The position numbers and the translations under genes are program-made. A stretch of 64,000 nucleotides of DNA from assembly GCA_037127315.1 (NCBI GenBank), contig JBBBDQ010000442.1, forward strand, positions 2,622,001-2,686,000. Reading direction: 5' to 3'. Source of the stretch: Ascarosepion bandense (taxonomy: Eukaryota > Mollusca > Cephalopoda > Sepiida > Sepiidae). The notes beneath the pieces are model-generated. The model saw only the letters and a list, made by a program, of their open reading frames with translations, had not been told where the DNA came from and searched no databases. This document shows, one piece after another, positions 25,596 through 39,718 of this stretch; position 1 is the first letter of the stretch, and every line of letters starts with the position of its first letter.

Positions 25596-28500
25596 GAACT
25601 TGTGGGACTGTTTGGCTTTGGGTAATAATGTGATTCTTGGCGGGAGAGGAAAAAAAATTACACAGTATATGAATAAGAAATTAAGATATTCAAAATGATA
25701 AGGCTCATCACCTTTTTGGGGTTTCTGCTAGTTGAAAGCCTTTCAGAATGTGGATCTGTCTTGACGGATTTCCAAGTTTTGTAGCATAAATACCAACAGT
25801 TATGAAAAAGACGTTGCATTTCCATTTTAAAGCCGACATAACTTGAAATCTATTAAATAAATGTCCTAAAAACCTGAAGTTTTATAGTTGATGTAAATAT
25901 TTTTGTAGCCCCTTTACTTTGTAAGATTTTTCTAAACATTTCCATTTTCTATGTATTGGAATTACAGATAGTCGTGGTAGCAGCCGCGGTGGTGATCGTG
26001 GCAGCTCTGGTGACCGTGGCAGTGGTGACCGCGGTGATCGCGGTAGCAGCAGTGACCGTGGTAGTGGTGGAGGCTCGGGCTATGGGTGAGTAATTTTCTT
26101 TTTCTTCTACTGCTCTCTTCTTTCATCTTTTGCTGTCTCTCCCTCCCCAAATCCTCTACAAAATCTTCCCTCTAAGTTTATCTGTGTAATTAAGGGTTTC
26201 TCTTAGATTTAGTGCAAATACAACCAAGTTTTAATTTATGGATCTTTCATTGGTAATTTTGTAGTGGGGGTGGATGTGAGTCAAGTTGTAGGTACTTTTT
26301 TTTTCTCCTCTTTCCATAAACATTTTGCTCTCTGCAGCTTCATCTCTACTGGCAAAATTGAAATGTTTTTTCACATTGGCATTAAGTTTGCTGGACTCAA
26401 ACTTGTCAGGTGATTTTTTTTTTTTTTTTTTTTTAAATTTTATTTTTATTTATTTATTTTTTTTGTCTGAATATGCTAAAGAGTTAGTCATTAATAGCCA
26501 TTCAAATCTAACTGGCTATGATTGGATGTGCGAGCATTTTCATATATTCATCTGATAGGTTTGACATGTGATGATTTTAGTTTAGGTGTTGGTGAGCTCT
26601 CCAAATCTTAAAAAATTTTTTTTGTGTGTGGATAGTTTTAGCCTTTAAAAATTTAGATATGTATTTTTGTAAACTTCAGTTCCCTGTATGAACAAGAGGA
26701 TAAAAAGCAAATTGCTTGAAAAAGGTGGTGTTGGAATTATAACCCAACACCATGTATGGGTGAAAGAGTGAATTAGTACAATGCTCTAAAACTGAGCAGA
26801 TTTTAATATTTTTGGTCGATTTATTTGTTGCTCTTCTACAAGACATGTTATCAAAAAGATTGACATGGTGTAAATTACATCTGGAGGAAAGAATCTTTTC
26901 TTCAGTTTTCATTTGAAATATTCAATTTCTTTCTAAAAACTTAAATATAGAAATGTTAATTTCTCAAGTCTATGAAATCTTTGACAATTATCAAGTAATT
27001 TCAGTGGTAGTTGTATTCATTTAAATGTTTTTCTTTTTTGGTGAGAGTGGGGAATTGACAAGATTCCAGAAGTTAATCAATCTTCCATCTCTCATTTGAT
27101 TATAAAGAAAATTATTATTTTTTTATTTTTTATTTTTTTCTCAAATTAATATTAATCTTCAGCACAGAATAGGGCTTAATGAAGTGTTGAGGTTTTGTAT
27201 ATAAAGTAAATATTTGTAAAAGTGAAATTTTCAGAAGCAGGATTGTTTGCATTTTATTTCTGAATTTTGTGTAAATGTCCTAAAAAGGCTCTGGTATTGG
27301 TTTTTATGGATCTACATAACTTACTGACTTTCTTTGATTAAAGTCAATCATCAAAACTTGTGTGTGGAACTAGATAAAGATATAAACATCTGGAACCAGT
27401 TGATTTGAAAAAAAAAAAGTCATGGTAATATCACTTTCAGAAATAGCAGTTACAAAATTGCACTTAACTGTTTCATGGGGAGAGATGTATAGACACATAA
27501 ACATGAATCTTTTGCCTTGGAATAATGTGAAAGGTTTTTATTTTCCAACCTAATGAAAATGTTAACTCTCTGACAGCTGCTATAGTTTCTAACATTATTT
27601 TTCACAATCACACTCAAATTTTATGAACACTGCCACAAATGTTATTGGAAAGGTTTTTGACCAGATGTAGAGAAAAAGGTATGACACATTTATCTTTTTT
27701 TTTTTGTTCTACAGTGATATGTCAATTATGTAGGAAAAATTTACCTTGGAAATTACGAAAAAAAAAAAAAATGAAATAAGTTGCTGCTTCCTGAACTTCT
27801 TTGTTATAATCATGACCCGTGCCAATCTCTGTTAAATTATTTTAAGCTCACAAAAGCTTTTGTATGTAAAAAGGAATTGAACTCTTGACATCAGTAAATT
27901 TGGGAACTGCTTTTTTTTTTTTTTTATAAATTTTTAGAAATTTATTTTTTGTGTATGTCAAGTTATTTAGGTTACTCCTTGCAAGATTTTCACTTGACTG
28001 TTGTAATCCTCTTGAGTGATTTGTCTGTTGGATGTGGTACATGAAAAGTTTTTGTATGAAGCAAATTTCTTTAAAATTAAAACTTTTTCTTAAAAATGCC
28101 TGTTTTCTGAATAAATAGAAAAGGGGCAGATTAGTTTTGCTTTGTACAAGATTTTTTTTTTTTTTTTACATTAACTTTTTGTTAACTGAAAAATTTTGAG
28201 CCCAAATTTGTAAGTTGGAAGTTTCAATATCTCTGAACTGTGACATATCTATTGCAATATGGTTGATATTAGAAAGACAAGGAGCCCAAATCTACTTAAT
28301 GGACAAAATCTCAAATTTACAACTTGATAAATTCAGGTGTGGCCAATGTTTTCAAACTCATTCAAGAGCTCATTAAATATCATCTACCTGAATCTAATTT
28401 ATTTGGAAAAACTTTCAATCATGCTTGATGATCAACATCCATATTTGTCCCTTCCTCCTCTTGATTACCATTTTAAATGACAAAAAACAAATTGGCTCAG

Positions 28501-31500
28501 TCACATACAACCTTCTGTTGATTTGATGTGTTCTCTTAATCTGTTGCAGAGCTTTCATGCCTAATTTCAGTCTTGCAGTTTGATGTGAGCATATAAATCA
28601 TTCAGCTATTTTTTTTTTTTAATTTTTTTGTTTGATAGAACATTTGGTAAACAGGGATTTGTTGGAATTATTTTAACAGCTTCAAAAAAAAAAAAATTTT
28701 TTTTTGTATTGGCCCAGAATTAATCATTCTCATAGTTGTCTGCATGAATTTACTGTACAGTGCAGAAACTGCTTTCATATCCCTTGCCACTTCCAGATGA
28801 ATGAGTGGAATTGTAAATCTTCTGATGTACTTAGCGTTGAAAGTACACGAGTATTTGTGTATTTAGCAGTAACTAAAGCTCTGCTTTGTCTTGATCTATA
28901 AAATTAAACTGCTTTAGAGGCTTTGTCAAAACATTGGTTTAAATGACAGCCTACGAAACTTGCAACATTTGAAAAATTAAATTACATGTAATGCCACTTA
29001 TCTCTTGCCAGGGAATATTAAGGTCCTTTTGAATGTATTTTTCCCTCCAAAGCCATTGTATTATTTTAAGACTAAAAATTGAATTTTTATCTTTTATTTT
29101 TTTGTGATTTAATAAGGTCAGAAACTGGGAAAGGTATTAAATTTGTTCTTAAGGGAAGTAATCCCTCTGACCAGTTACTAACCATGTTTTTCAAGGATAT
29201 ACACATTTCATAAAACTACCAAAAAAAAAAAACAAAACAAAAAAAAACATTGTCAAAGAGAAATAATTTATTTTCATGTTAAATTCATTGTTGTAATGAT
29301 TTAACTTTTTGAAAAGAATTTCTATGAAATTTTAAACTCAGTTCTTAAAGAATCTGTATTTATATTTTGCTTCCTTGTCCTTGCATCTCTTGAGTCCCAC
29401 AACTTGGCTTCACAGCAATAACTGCCTCTCTCTCCCTTCATGTATATTAATCTTCTACTGTTTATATGAACTTCAAACATTTCTCCTTTACTATCTCTCT
29501 CTCTCTCCCCCATAATTTGCTATTTTGCCCCCCCCCCCCCCTCCATATTCATTTCATCTCCTCTCCACCATATTTTTTTCTTTGTAATTCTCTTATTGAC
29601 CAGGCTGGTATCTAAATTGGTACATCACTTGATAAGTTTTTGATCAGAAATCTTGCTAAAGTTTTTAATCTTCTGAAATATCTTGTAAAGTTGAAAATAT
29701 AGATTTATAAAATGTCAGTATCTCTGCCACTACCGCACTCGGGTTTCATTTGTGAGACTGTCTCAAGCCACTTCCCTCTCCCTCCACTTTATATTTTAAC
29801 GCAAAACATTAGGCTGCAGAGTTTTTACGCTGCTAATTGGCTATTTGACAGGTTCTGAGTTGTTTTAATTCAATGTCAGAAAATTCAAAGTACAATAAAA
29901 ATGTAATAGAGAACTAATGAAATCTGCTTCTTCAGCTTTTTCCCTGCATATATAAAGCATAAATTGCAATAAAATTTTTTCAGCTTGACATCCCAATTTC
30001 ATTGCACTCGGGATGCTTGGGAGGTGGTAAGAAAGATCATTTAATGCTCGTTTTTTTTTTTAAAAAGGCCAAACTCATTTTAATTAGCAAAGTAGGTGAT
30101 TGAAGAATGTTTCAAAGATAACTTATCTTTTGATGTCTTTCTTGGTTGCCAGCTTGAATATGAAGAATGCATTCCTTTCCTCTAATTTCACTACTATTTT
30201 TTTTTTCTCTCTCTCTCTCTCATCCCTTAAAGAGGCCAGAAAGAATGGCATCTGATGTGCATTTTTATTTCCTCTTTGAAATAACCATTATGTTCTATAT
30301 CTTAGGACTTCTTTCTGGTCTCTTGTCTTTTGTTCAACTTTTCACCTAAATCTCATTTGTGGCCACTTATGTTTCAGTCCAATGTTTTAAATTTATCACC
30401 CTCCTTCCCAGACATTTTGATTCTAACCTCAGCATAACCACTATACATTTTTGCTACCATTCTTATATCTGTTCTTATGAAAGTATTTATTTTTCTTCTT
30501 TCCTTTTTCTTTTTTCTATTTTATTTTTAGATTAGCATTTTTAGTACCCTGCCAATTTTTTGAATTTTTTATAAAACTTTTTTTTTTTTTTTAACTTGAA
30601 AACTTTTCAGTATCATCTTCAAGTTACATAGAAGTTTTTCATAGCCTGATTGAATTCAGCTTAAGTCTTCAAGGGTTCACTTAATATTTTGACAGATTTT
30701 ACTATCAAGAGGAAAATCAGTGTTACTTTTATGAAATTATCCAATTTTTCAAAAATGATCACACCTTTTATTTGTTATGCAACTTTTACTTTTTCTCTTG
30801 GAGACAATTTGATTAATAAATGTAGGGGTTACTAAACCTTCCCATTTGAAGATGATATGGAAAGTTTGCAGACATGAAAATTAGGTTACTTAGCATCCTT
30901 TCTAAATTATTTTTAAGGCAGGTTATCCAGTTGACAGTTGTTCCTCAAGAGAGGGAGAAAGGAAATGGGAAGTGATCCAAAATAACTTGTTTTTCTTTTG
31001 GATCAAAATAATTTGCATTTTGATGGGAATCTTTCTAAAGATTCTTGATAATGCTTAAGGATAATTGACAATCTTTAACATTGTTGAGTAAACTTGTGCC
31101 CATTACTACATTGATTATTGTTTTTCTTATAGTCAATTGAAGCTCTATTAAAATGAGGCAGAAGAAATGCCTAGTTGCTATTTCTTAGTTTGTTGAATGG
31201 GAACTTTAGTTTTTGGATCCCTGGATCTTTTTTTTTTCTTCTTTTAAGTGATTGAGCTAAATTGGTTTTATTACTTCACCTACAGTTGAGATACATTTAA
31301 TTTTTAAAATATATATTCATGTCAAACTGAAAGGTAAAATCCGTCTGCATAAAATTTTTTTTTTTTTTTTCTTGAAGTTTTGGGTATCATAATTTTTATT
31401 TATTTTTATTTTTTTTATAGACAGCTATTATTAAATAGGATTTTTCCTGAAATGCTAACTTAAAAGGGTTGATCTCATTTATCAGAGCTTCAGATAATAA

Positions 31501-34500
31501 TCTTCTGCATGTTAAGAAATCAGGAAATACTTTGTATACTCATTTTTTATTAAAGCATCCTTTCTCTCTCTCTCGCTTTTTAAGGGTTTCCTCAGTTTTT
31601 AATTCCCAGTTTAAGGAAACTGAACACTGCCCTTAATTGACTCCTTAATTTTCATTTTTGATTGTTTTATTTATTCATCTGTAAACTTTCAAATTCTAAA
31701 CTTAGTCTACACTATATAATGAAAATATTTTCAATTTCTAAGTAGTGACTTTTACTGTGTTCTGGTGTGTATATTCTGCATTTGTTTTTTTTTGTTTTTG
31801 TTTTGTTTCCATTGCTTTTTCAGCTGTGGAGCACATACTATATAATAGCATAGTTGAATTCTTCAATATTTATTTCTGGACCATGATGTTACAAACGAAT
31901 TAGATTTACACTGGATTAATTCAGTGATGTATATCCACAGAATATAGAAATCGGTTGTGATTAAGATTGGCAAATCTTGTCAATTTACACTCACTCTAGT
32001 TGGCTTTTTGCCTTGTTTCTGTGTTGTATGTGGACAATATTTAATAAAGAGTTGATAATATTTTCCCCTATCTTTTGGATAGCTAAAGTTACATTGTATC
32101 TAATAATCTGTAATCTATTTTTTGTACATTGAGGTAGGATTAAGGCACTTTCTAAAAGTATGCAGTGTATACATGCCAAACAATAGATGTCTTTTAAATA
32201 TTTGTTTTTAAAGTGCTCCATCCACTCTTCAAACTTTTACATGCATGTTTTAATGATTTTTTTTTTAAATTTTGACTCAGTTAAATTAGCCCCCCCCCTC
32301 TTTTATTGTGGCCATCGTATATAAAATGTCTTTGTTTTATGAGAATAATACAAACTTTCTTTTTTAAGTCATCTATTTCTAACAGGTCACATTGAAGGTC
32401 GGTTTCGAGACACTAATTGTGTTGCAAAATACATCACGTAGCAAAATAAGTGCTTTGAGAAATGGTTTCAGGGTTTAAAAACTTTTTCCTTTTAGAACTT
32501 ATAAAAATTAGTTTGATTTTTTTTTTCTTTTTTTTTCTTTTTTTTTTGTGATAACATGCCATTTCTCTTGACATGCGATTTTAAACAAATGAACCCCTCC
32601 CAAAATCTTTTTGTCTGCCCCTTCCCAATCTGCAACATTGGTGATTTGGTGTTCACAAACATGGTTATCAGAATTCACATTCATATATATATATAACGAT
32701 ATCGATATATATATACGTATATGTGAAAACTATGTTGATATGTGCTTTGTGCTAAAGCATTTAGTAGGGAAACAAAAGGTATTGGTTTAATATTTTTTTT
32801 TTCCCCCGCAAATTTTTTGTTTTATTTTTATTTTTTAAATCATGAAAAATGGTAACAATGAACAAACCACTTAAAAAAAGGTTGTCCCAACGACTGTCTC
32901 TGTGGTGTCAATGAAATTGGTATATTACTGGTTTATACTATTTGTTGATGTACTTAAACACTGGGTACAATACTTAGTAGTTACACCTAGAGGTTTTTGT
33001 GGAGAGATATATATTCAATTATGCATTTTTCCTACTCAAAAAAACTATTGGTTTATGTATGTACATGTGACAAAATGGTTTAAAATCTAAGCTAAATTTA
33101 AAAAAGGTTTGAAACAATCTAAAATCCCTTGCACTCTCAAGTGTTCATTAAGAGGTGGGGAAGTAAAAAAAAAAAACAATAAGCAACAATAATGTTTATG
33201 GTTTGACTTGAAAAAGTAAAGATGTCTGTTCATCCTTGTGTTTTATCATGGCTTAGGGTTTTGGTCATGTGTTTGACAAAAAACAAAACAAAAAGGAAAA
33301 AAGAATTCCCTAAACAAAACAAAAGACTTTGAAAGGAAATGTTTTTGCAACATGAACAGGCTGCTTGTGTCTTAGAAATGTCCTCATTTGTGCTGTTTGG
33401 AAATGATGCCAAAAAGACTCGGTGAAGAGAAGGTTCTTGGCCGTGTCAGTAGAGCACTCCATCCCCACTGGATGGACTGCCTTTACTGAATCTTCCTAAT
33501 GCATTTCAGCGGTGGCAGAGGAGGCTTCAACAAAAGTTATGGTGGTGGTAAGTGAATGGTTTTGGCTGTTTCTAGCCTCTATATTTTATTTTTATAACAA
33601 AAACAAAAACAAATCAGTCTTGGTCATTTTTATCTCCCTTCCCTCGTTTCTTTGAAGACAAAGCATTAAGCATGTCTCCATTGTCTACCTTTTACACACA
33701 CACACACACACACACTCACTATGTGGCAGATCAGTTTTAATTTAAATGTGTTAGATTAGATTTGTCAAATATTCACCTGAAGCACTTGCAAGTAATATAT
33801 AATAAAAATTAGTTTCCCCTTTTGATAAGGGTATTTTAAAAAAGGATTCCTAAAAACAGCTGAAAGATATACTTAGAATAAATTCTGAAATATTAGCTCC
33901 CTTTAGTTAAAAATTTAAGAATGTTTGCTTTGTTAATGTAACAGTTCTGTGTAGGTGATGTTGACCATAGATATTTCATGCACTGTGCAACATTTGATTT
34001 TGTTTATAAAATTTCTTGGTTAATTTTCTATTTTTTTTATTTCAATTTGATAAACGTTTGCATGGCTTTTTTAGCATCTTATGCAAAAACTTAATTTGTC
34101 TTATTAATGCCCATTATTTTGTGAATTAAATGCTTAGTAAAATTGTCACAAGTCAAGTATCATTTCCATGTAGATATAACCGTTTAGATAATTTCAATTA
34201 AAATCACACTTGAAGATTAAATTTTAACTGATCGTAAAAATTAGTTCAGCTGTCATTAAGAATTTCTGTGAATTTTATATTTTTTGTTTTTTAAAATGTA
34301 ACGGAACAAAATATTTCAAACTCTTGTCTGTGCTTCTGTCTTAAGTGAATATTAACAGTTGGAATTTTGACTAGTAAGGTTATATTACAACTTTCTAATC
34401 TTATACATCTGCAGTAGCAGCAAATGGTCTGTCACTTGTTTTTATTATTACTCATATTCATCCTTAAAAACTTTATTAAATTTGGATTTATATAGTATAT

Positions 34501-37500
34501 AGCAAATATTTCTTCTATTTTTTTTTTTTTTTTTTTATATATGTAGTTAGACTTGTCCATTTATTAAATGATTTTCCTTCTGACAGTCTTTACCTATTTC
34601 AAAACAAGTGCTCTTGAGGTAGGGAGGGAAGGCTGCTTTGGCAGTTGAGTTTAGAGCACTTGTGGTGTTGAAATATCCCTCTGCTTGGTTTGGCTCTGAA
34701 TTTTAATCCATGCTTTCACTCTGAATCTTCATTCTACAGTTTAGTACCTCCGAAGTTTCACAAGCAGGATTTTGATAATCTTGGAAAAGTGGAATCCTCT
34801 ATTTTTCCTATTTCATTTCAATTGAAAGTATCAAAATTACTGAAATTTAAAAAAAAAAAAATTCTGACCTTTTTCCTGCAATTGATCTCAACTTAAAAAA
34901 ATGGGGTGGGTGGTAAAATTGGAGCCATGCCAAGTTAGACACACTCTCTCTCACCACACATACACACACATGCGCTTGCGTACTAATCAGTATATATGTA
35001 TATGGATATACCAAATTTTTCTCTTTCAATATAGTAGTTCAAGCCAAGGTAAGTTTTCAGAAAAGTGAATTTAAACCTTTTAGCCTGTTTCAAAGGATAA
35101 ACTTTGTGTATACTCGCAAAAGGAAATCTCATTAACAATTTAACACTGAAGGGGTAATTACAAAATTGAATGTCTGTTTATATTAAACATGAGACAGTTG
35201 GTTGAATGGACAACAGGTATTGCAAGCACTTTGAAGGTGTTAGTAGGCCTTACCTGAAAGGGCCATTTGTGCCCTGGTGAATGTGTTAACTGGTTATAGA
35301 CAACTAAAAACATTTTTTCTCCCCATTCAATGGTTTACAATTTGAGGTGCTTGTTAATCAAGGTTTGAGTTATGAAGGCCATTTTTTTTACTGGCCTGGG
35401 TATTGACATGGTCACGTAAAGAATAAATAAAAATCTCATGACAATTTCTCTTCAGGGATGTTGCTTCCATTTGCATGCTAGCCATCAACCAGCTAATGAC
35501 CAGCTATGCACAAACTCTTATGGAAAGTAAAGTGCTGACATTTCTTTTTCTTTCGTTCATTAACCTCCTTTGTGTTGGTGGTTGAAGATAACTTATGTTA
35601 CTGGGTTTTTACTTTTCTCTTAATTTAGCCCTTTGCAAACCTTCAGTAGACAGGTGAAGAGTTTTTTATTTTCAGTTCATATTTGGTCTGAATTCAAGAG
35701 ACGAATGTATGTGCTGAAGCTTAGGGATCTGGGCAGAAAGGAAAGGTGATAGTATGATGATTTCAGAAGTACTGTTGGCTAGCTTGTCTTGGGTGGATGA
35801 ATGAAAGAAATGAGTATTTTTAGACTGATTCTCTGTTTTTATGGAATTAAGATGAACTCATTTTAATATACTGAGGTTTGATTTTATATCTTGAAGTACC
35901 GAAATGTTCACAAAGTGAATCATGGTGTAAATGAATGACGAAATGTTCATTTGTAAACAAATATAAAAAGTCACAACAGTAACAAAGTTTGTCACTCAAC
36001 TGTTCTTAGACAATAATTTAAATTTTCACTGTTTAAAACGAAGCCTGTTTAATGTGGCAAAAATATATACTTTTCTTTTCTGAAAGTTAACGTTTTTGAA
36101 AGTGATTGTTTGAATGAATTTGTGCATAAGGGAATTTTTTTTTTTTTTAAAGTATCAATGTAATATTTTTAATTGCATCTCTTCCATCAGATGTATTGTA
36201 CATGTGGAAATTCTTGTGTGGCGGTTGTTATTGGTGAATTTATTTATAAAGGTTTTGAATATTCTCATCAGTCGCTGCCTCCCTCTTCCTTGTATCTTTA
36301 TCCCTTATTGACAAATAGCAGGCTGGTCTGAAGTGTTTAACATATACATACATGCATACACACATACATATCTATCTGGTGATGGCGTTGTCTGATGGCA
36401 TTTGCCAAAATGGCAATATTAAATGGAGCGTAGTCTCTTAATGGGGCAGATATTGTCGTCTACCTCTTTTTTGTTTTAATTCTATTTCACATTGTAAAGA
36501 TCAATGTTCTGACTCTTCTTTTTTTTCATTTTCTTTCTACAGGTGGTGGTGGTGGTGGATATGGAGGTGAGTTCTATTATTACTCTTACTCAGTAATTTA
36601 CGTTTTAACTAAAATTGTATGGCAATTATTGGTAATTTATGACTTATTGTTAAACAGCTTTATGACATATGTTGAAATGTATTTCTATTATTTCATTTTT
36701 CTTTTTTTGTCCTCACTGATTTTAATACTGACTTTTTTAATTCTTTAGATGGTCCCATTATGGAAATGCCTGACACTGTGTTTGTGTATGGACTTAATGA
36801 AGATGTGACTGAAGAAGCTCTAATCCAACATTTTGGAAGCATTGGGGTCATCAAGGTAAAAGCAAAACTTTATTTTTGTCTTTATAGCATTTGAGATTTG
36901 AAAAAGAAATCACTCGACTGGTGGTTGAGAATGAGGGAAAATTTACTCGACCGACTCAATTTTCTTCATAGTCACCTTACAGAAACACAGTGTGAATCGC
37001 TGATGGAAAACAAAAAATGATTTTAATTAAAATTTTGAACGTGTTAGAAAGGATTTTAAAAATTAAAAAATGACAAAATTTGACCTTTCCTCTTAATAGC
37101 ATAAACATTTTGATAATAAAACTTTGTTTTTATTAAGTTTGAGCCATTTTAACATCATGGTAGGCTGTTGTTTTGGCAATTTTGAGTGGAGGTACCTAAA
37201 TTTGTAGTTTCTTTCTTCTGTTTAACTACAATCTCGTAGATGGTGAAAAAAAATAACAAATCAGATTTTTTCAACAATTTTCTATGAAAAAAAGAAATAC
37301 TTGTATTTGGTCCGTGGTTGAAAGAAGTATGCATATTTTGTTTCCTTTCTTTCAAATGTTCGTTTTTACTTTTCATAAGCAGGGAGGAAATATAGGATAT
37401 TTTTCCATATGAGTTTCTAAAAAATCTGGGAGAAATCTGGGTGATTGAGACATTTTGACTCCACTCTGGAAGCATTAATTAAATGAATGCTTACACTGAC

Positions 37501-39676
37501 TGAGACGATAAAAGCCAAGAGTTCAACAATGTCATTGTAGGTCATTCTAAGTAACTTGTGAATCTTCAATGGCATACTTTTGGGTTGTAAAAGGAATCAA
37601 ATTTTTTTTTCTATTGTGATAGTTTTTAATCAACCGCAGACGAGTAAAGCAATAAACTTTAATCACCCAATTAAGTTTTTAATCGATTGGGCGAGTAAAA
37701 TCTCAAAGGTTATATATATGTTATTCTATGGTTAAGCAGAAATATAGACCTATTTCAGGCGAACCATCGTCAGCTTCTGCCTTTATTGTACAGAAGACTT
37801 TTCGTGTAAAATTTTCGGTACAATAAAGACGGAAGCTTATGATGGTTCACCTGAAATAAGCCTATATTTCTGCTTTTTACATATATTTGCTTTATGTATT
37901 TATATACATCTATATTTAGAGGTCTCTTAGAGAGTTATCCTACTACTGAGGGCAAGGATTATGGCAGCATTCACCAAATTAAACATGAAGACCATCCAGA
38001 AGAGTTAACAGGAGATTCCAAAGTTTTCTGGAGTTTGTAGTTAAAGCCAGTAGTGATTTTATTAAATACTCTGTTATTATTTCAAGATAGTTTTGTGTAA
38101 GTTTGGTAAATATGTTAAAATGAGATGTTAGTGCTTTCATTTTTGCGAAATTTAGACAATTTATCCATCGTGGTAGCTTATTTGATGCCTCTTAGTCATA
38201 CAAAATTGTTTGAAATTCTTTTCTTTTTATACTTGTGCATAAACCTTTGTATTGATACAAAAAGCAAGTATAGTGTCAACAAAAAAAGGTGTTGAAAGAA
38301 AGAAAATTTCAAAGTAAACATTTAGAAAATATTTTTAATGGCTAAAAATGCTAAACATAATAAATTACTGATTAAAGCAATGGATGCTGACTCTAAACAA
38401 TAAAAAAACTAAACAAACAAAACCAAATAAAACTCCACCTGGACTGAAAAATTGCTTGCATGCACTAAAGTGTTTTAATCTTCGTCAAAGTAAAAATATT
38501 CTCACATTTTTGCTGTTTGTATTTCAGACTGATAAAAAGACAAGTAAGCCTAAAGTGTGGATTTACAAGGACAAAGTCACTGGCAAAGGAAAAGGTGAAG
38601 CAACAGTCACTTACGATGATCCCGAGAGTGCCAAAGCTGCCATTAATTGGTTCAATGGTGAGAGTTATTGTGCTTTTATTTTCTAATCTTTCTAGAAAGA
38701 TTTGGCTGGATCTAACAGTCTCAAAGAAAATGATGTCTATAGCAGTTTCAATTTCTTGAAACTCTTCTCCTATCTGGTAGCTTTTCAGCTAAATTGACTG
38801 AACTAATAAGCATAAAATATTATCCCAAATTGACATTTAGATTTTATAATAATTATTTTACAAAATATCTTTTGCTGAATGATTTGCAGCTGAATTTAAA
38901 TGGGAGTCTAAATGATTTGTATTTTGTAGTCAGCTTTTTTTAAAAAAATTTTATTTTTTATGTTTATTTTTTTTTAAAAACAGATAATGAAACTCGTCTG
39001 TACATTTAAACAGATACTATAACATCAGCTGTGACTTGTTGCCAAAGGCGATATTTTCATTTAGTGAATTAACATGTTAACAAATTAAGAATAACCAAAT
39101 TTTGACCCAAAATATATTTTCCTTAACTTGCAAAAAAAAAAAAAAAAATGAATATAGAGAAATGTAGTGTTTAAGTTTAAAACATTTAATTTAACCAGCA
39201 TAAACATTGTTTTATCTCTTCTATATTCTAGAGTCTTGTAATAGTCGAGGTGTCATATACATATTCTTTTGTTCCATTATTTTCAGAGAAAGACTTCCAA
39301 GGTAGGATCATTAAGGTTGAAATGGCTCAGCGTAAAGCTTGGACAGGTGGCAGAGACGGGCGTGGTAAGTCATCTGCCATAAATAAGTGATTTATGGAGT
39401 TACTATTATTTTATTACTTTGAAAGTAAACAGTAATTGGTCTTTGGTTGAATATAGTGTTGCATATATCCTAATTTCAAACTTGAAAAGTCTAGTGTCAT
39501 TTTCATTAAAACGTTCTGAAATTTGTGAGCATTTTTGGTTGAAAATATACATGCACAGAAACAGGTCTTGTTACTTCTACCGGCTTAACAGGTTAGTTTT
39601 AAATGATTACTGTTAATAACTGAATACATTAACCTGCTTTTACAATTGATTAGCGGCAGTTCTAGGAATTCTTTTT

Positions 39677-39718
<42 letters not shown>

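Larger units (their letters stand above)
36856..38527 (+). other. FET intron 10
   Basis: 1.67-kb intron holding a relic of the intron-1 array (37025-37470) and the inverted hammerhead-like pair (37734-37875). Confidence 0.8.
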
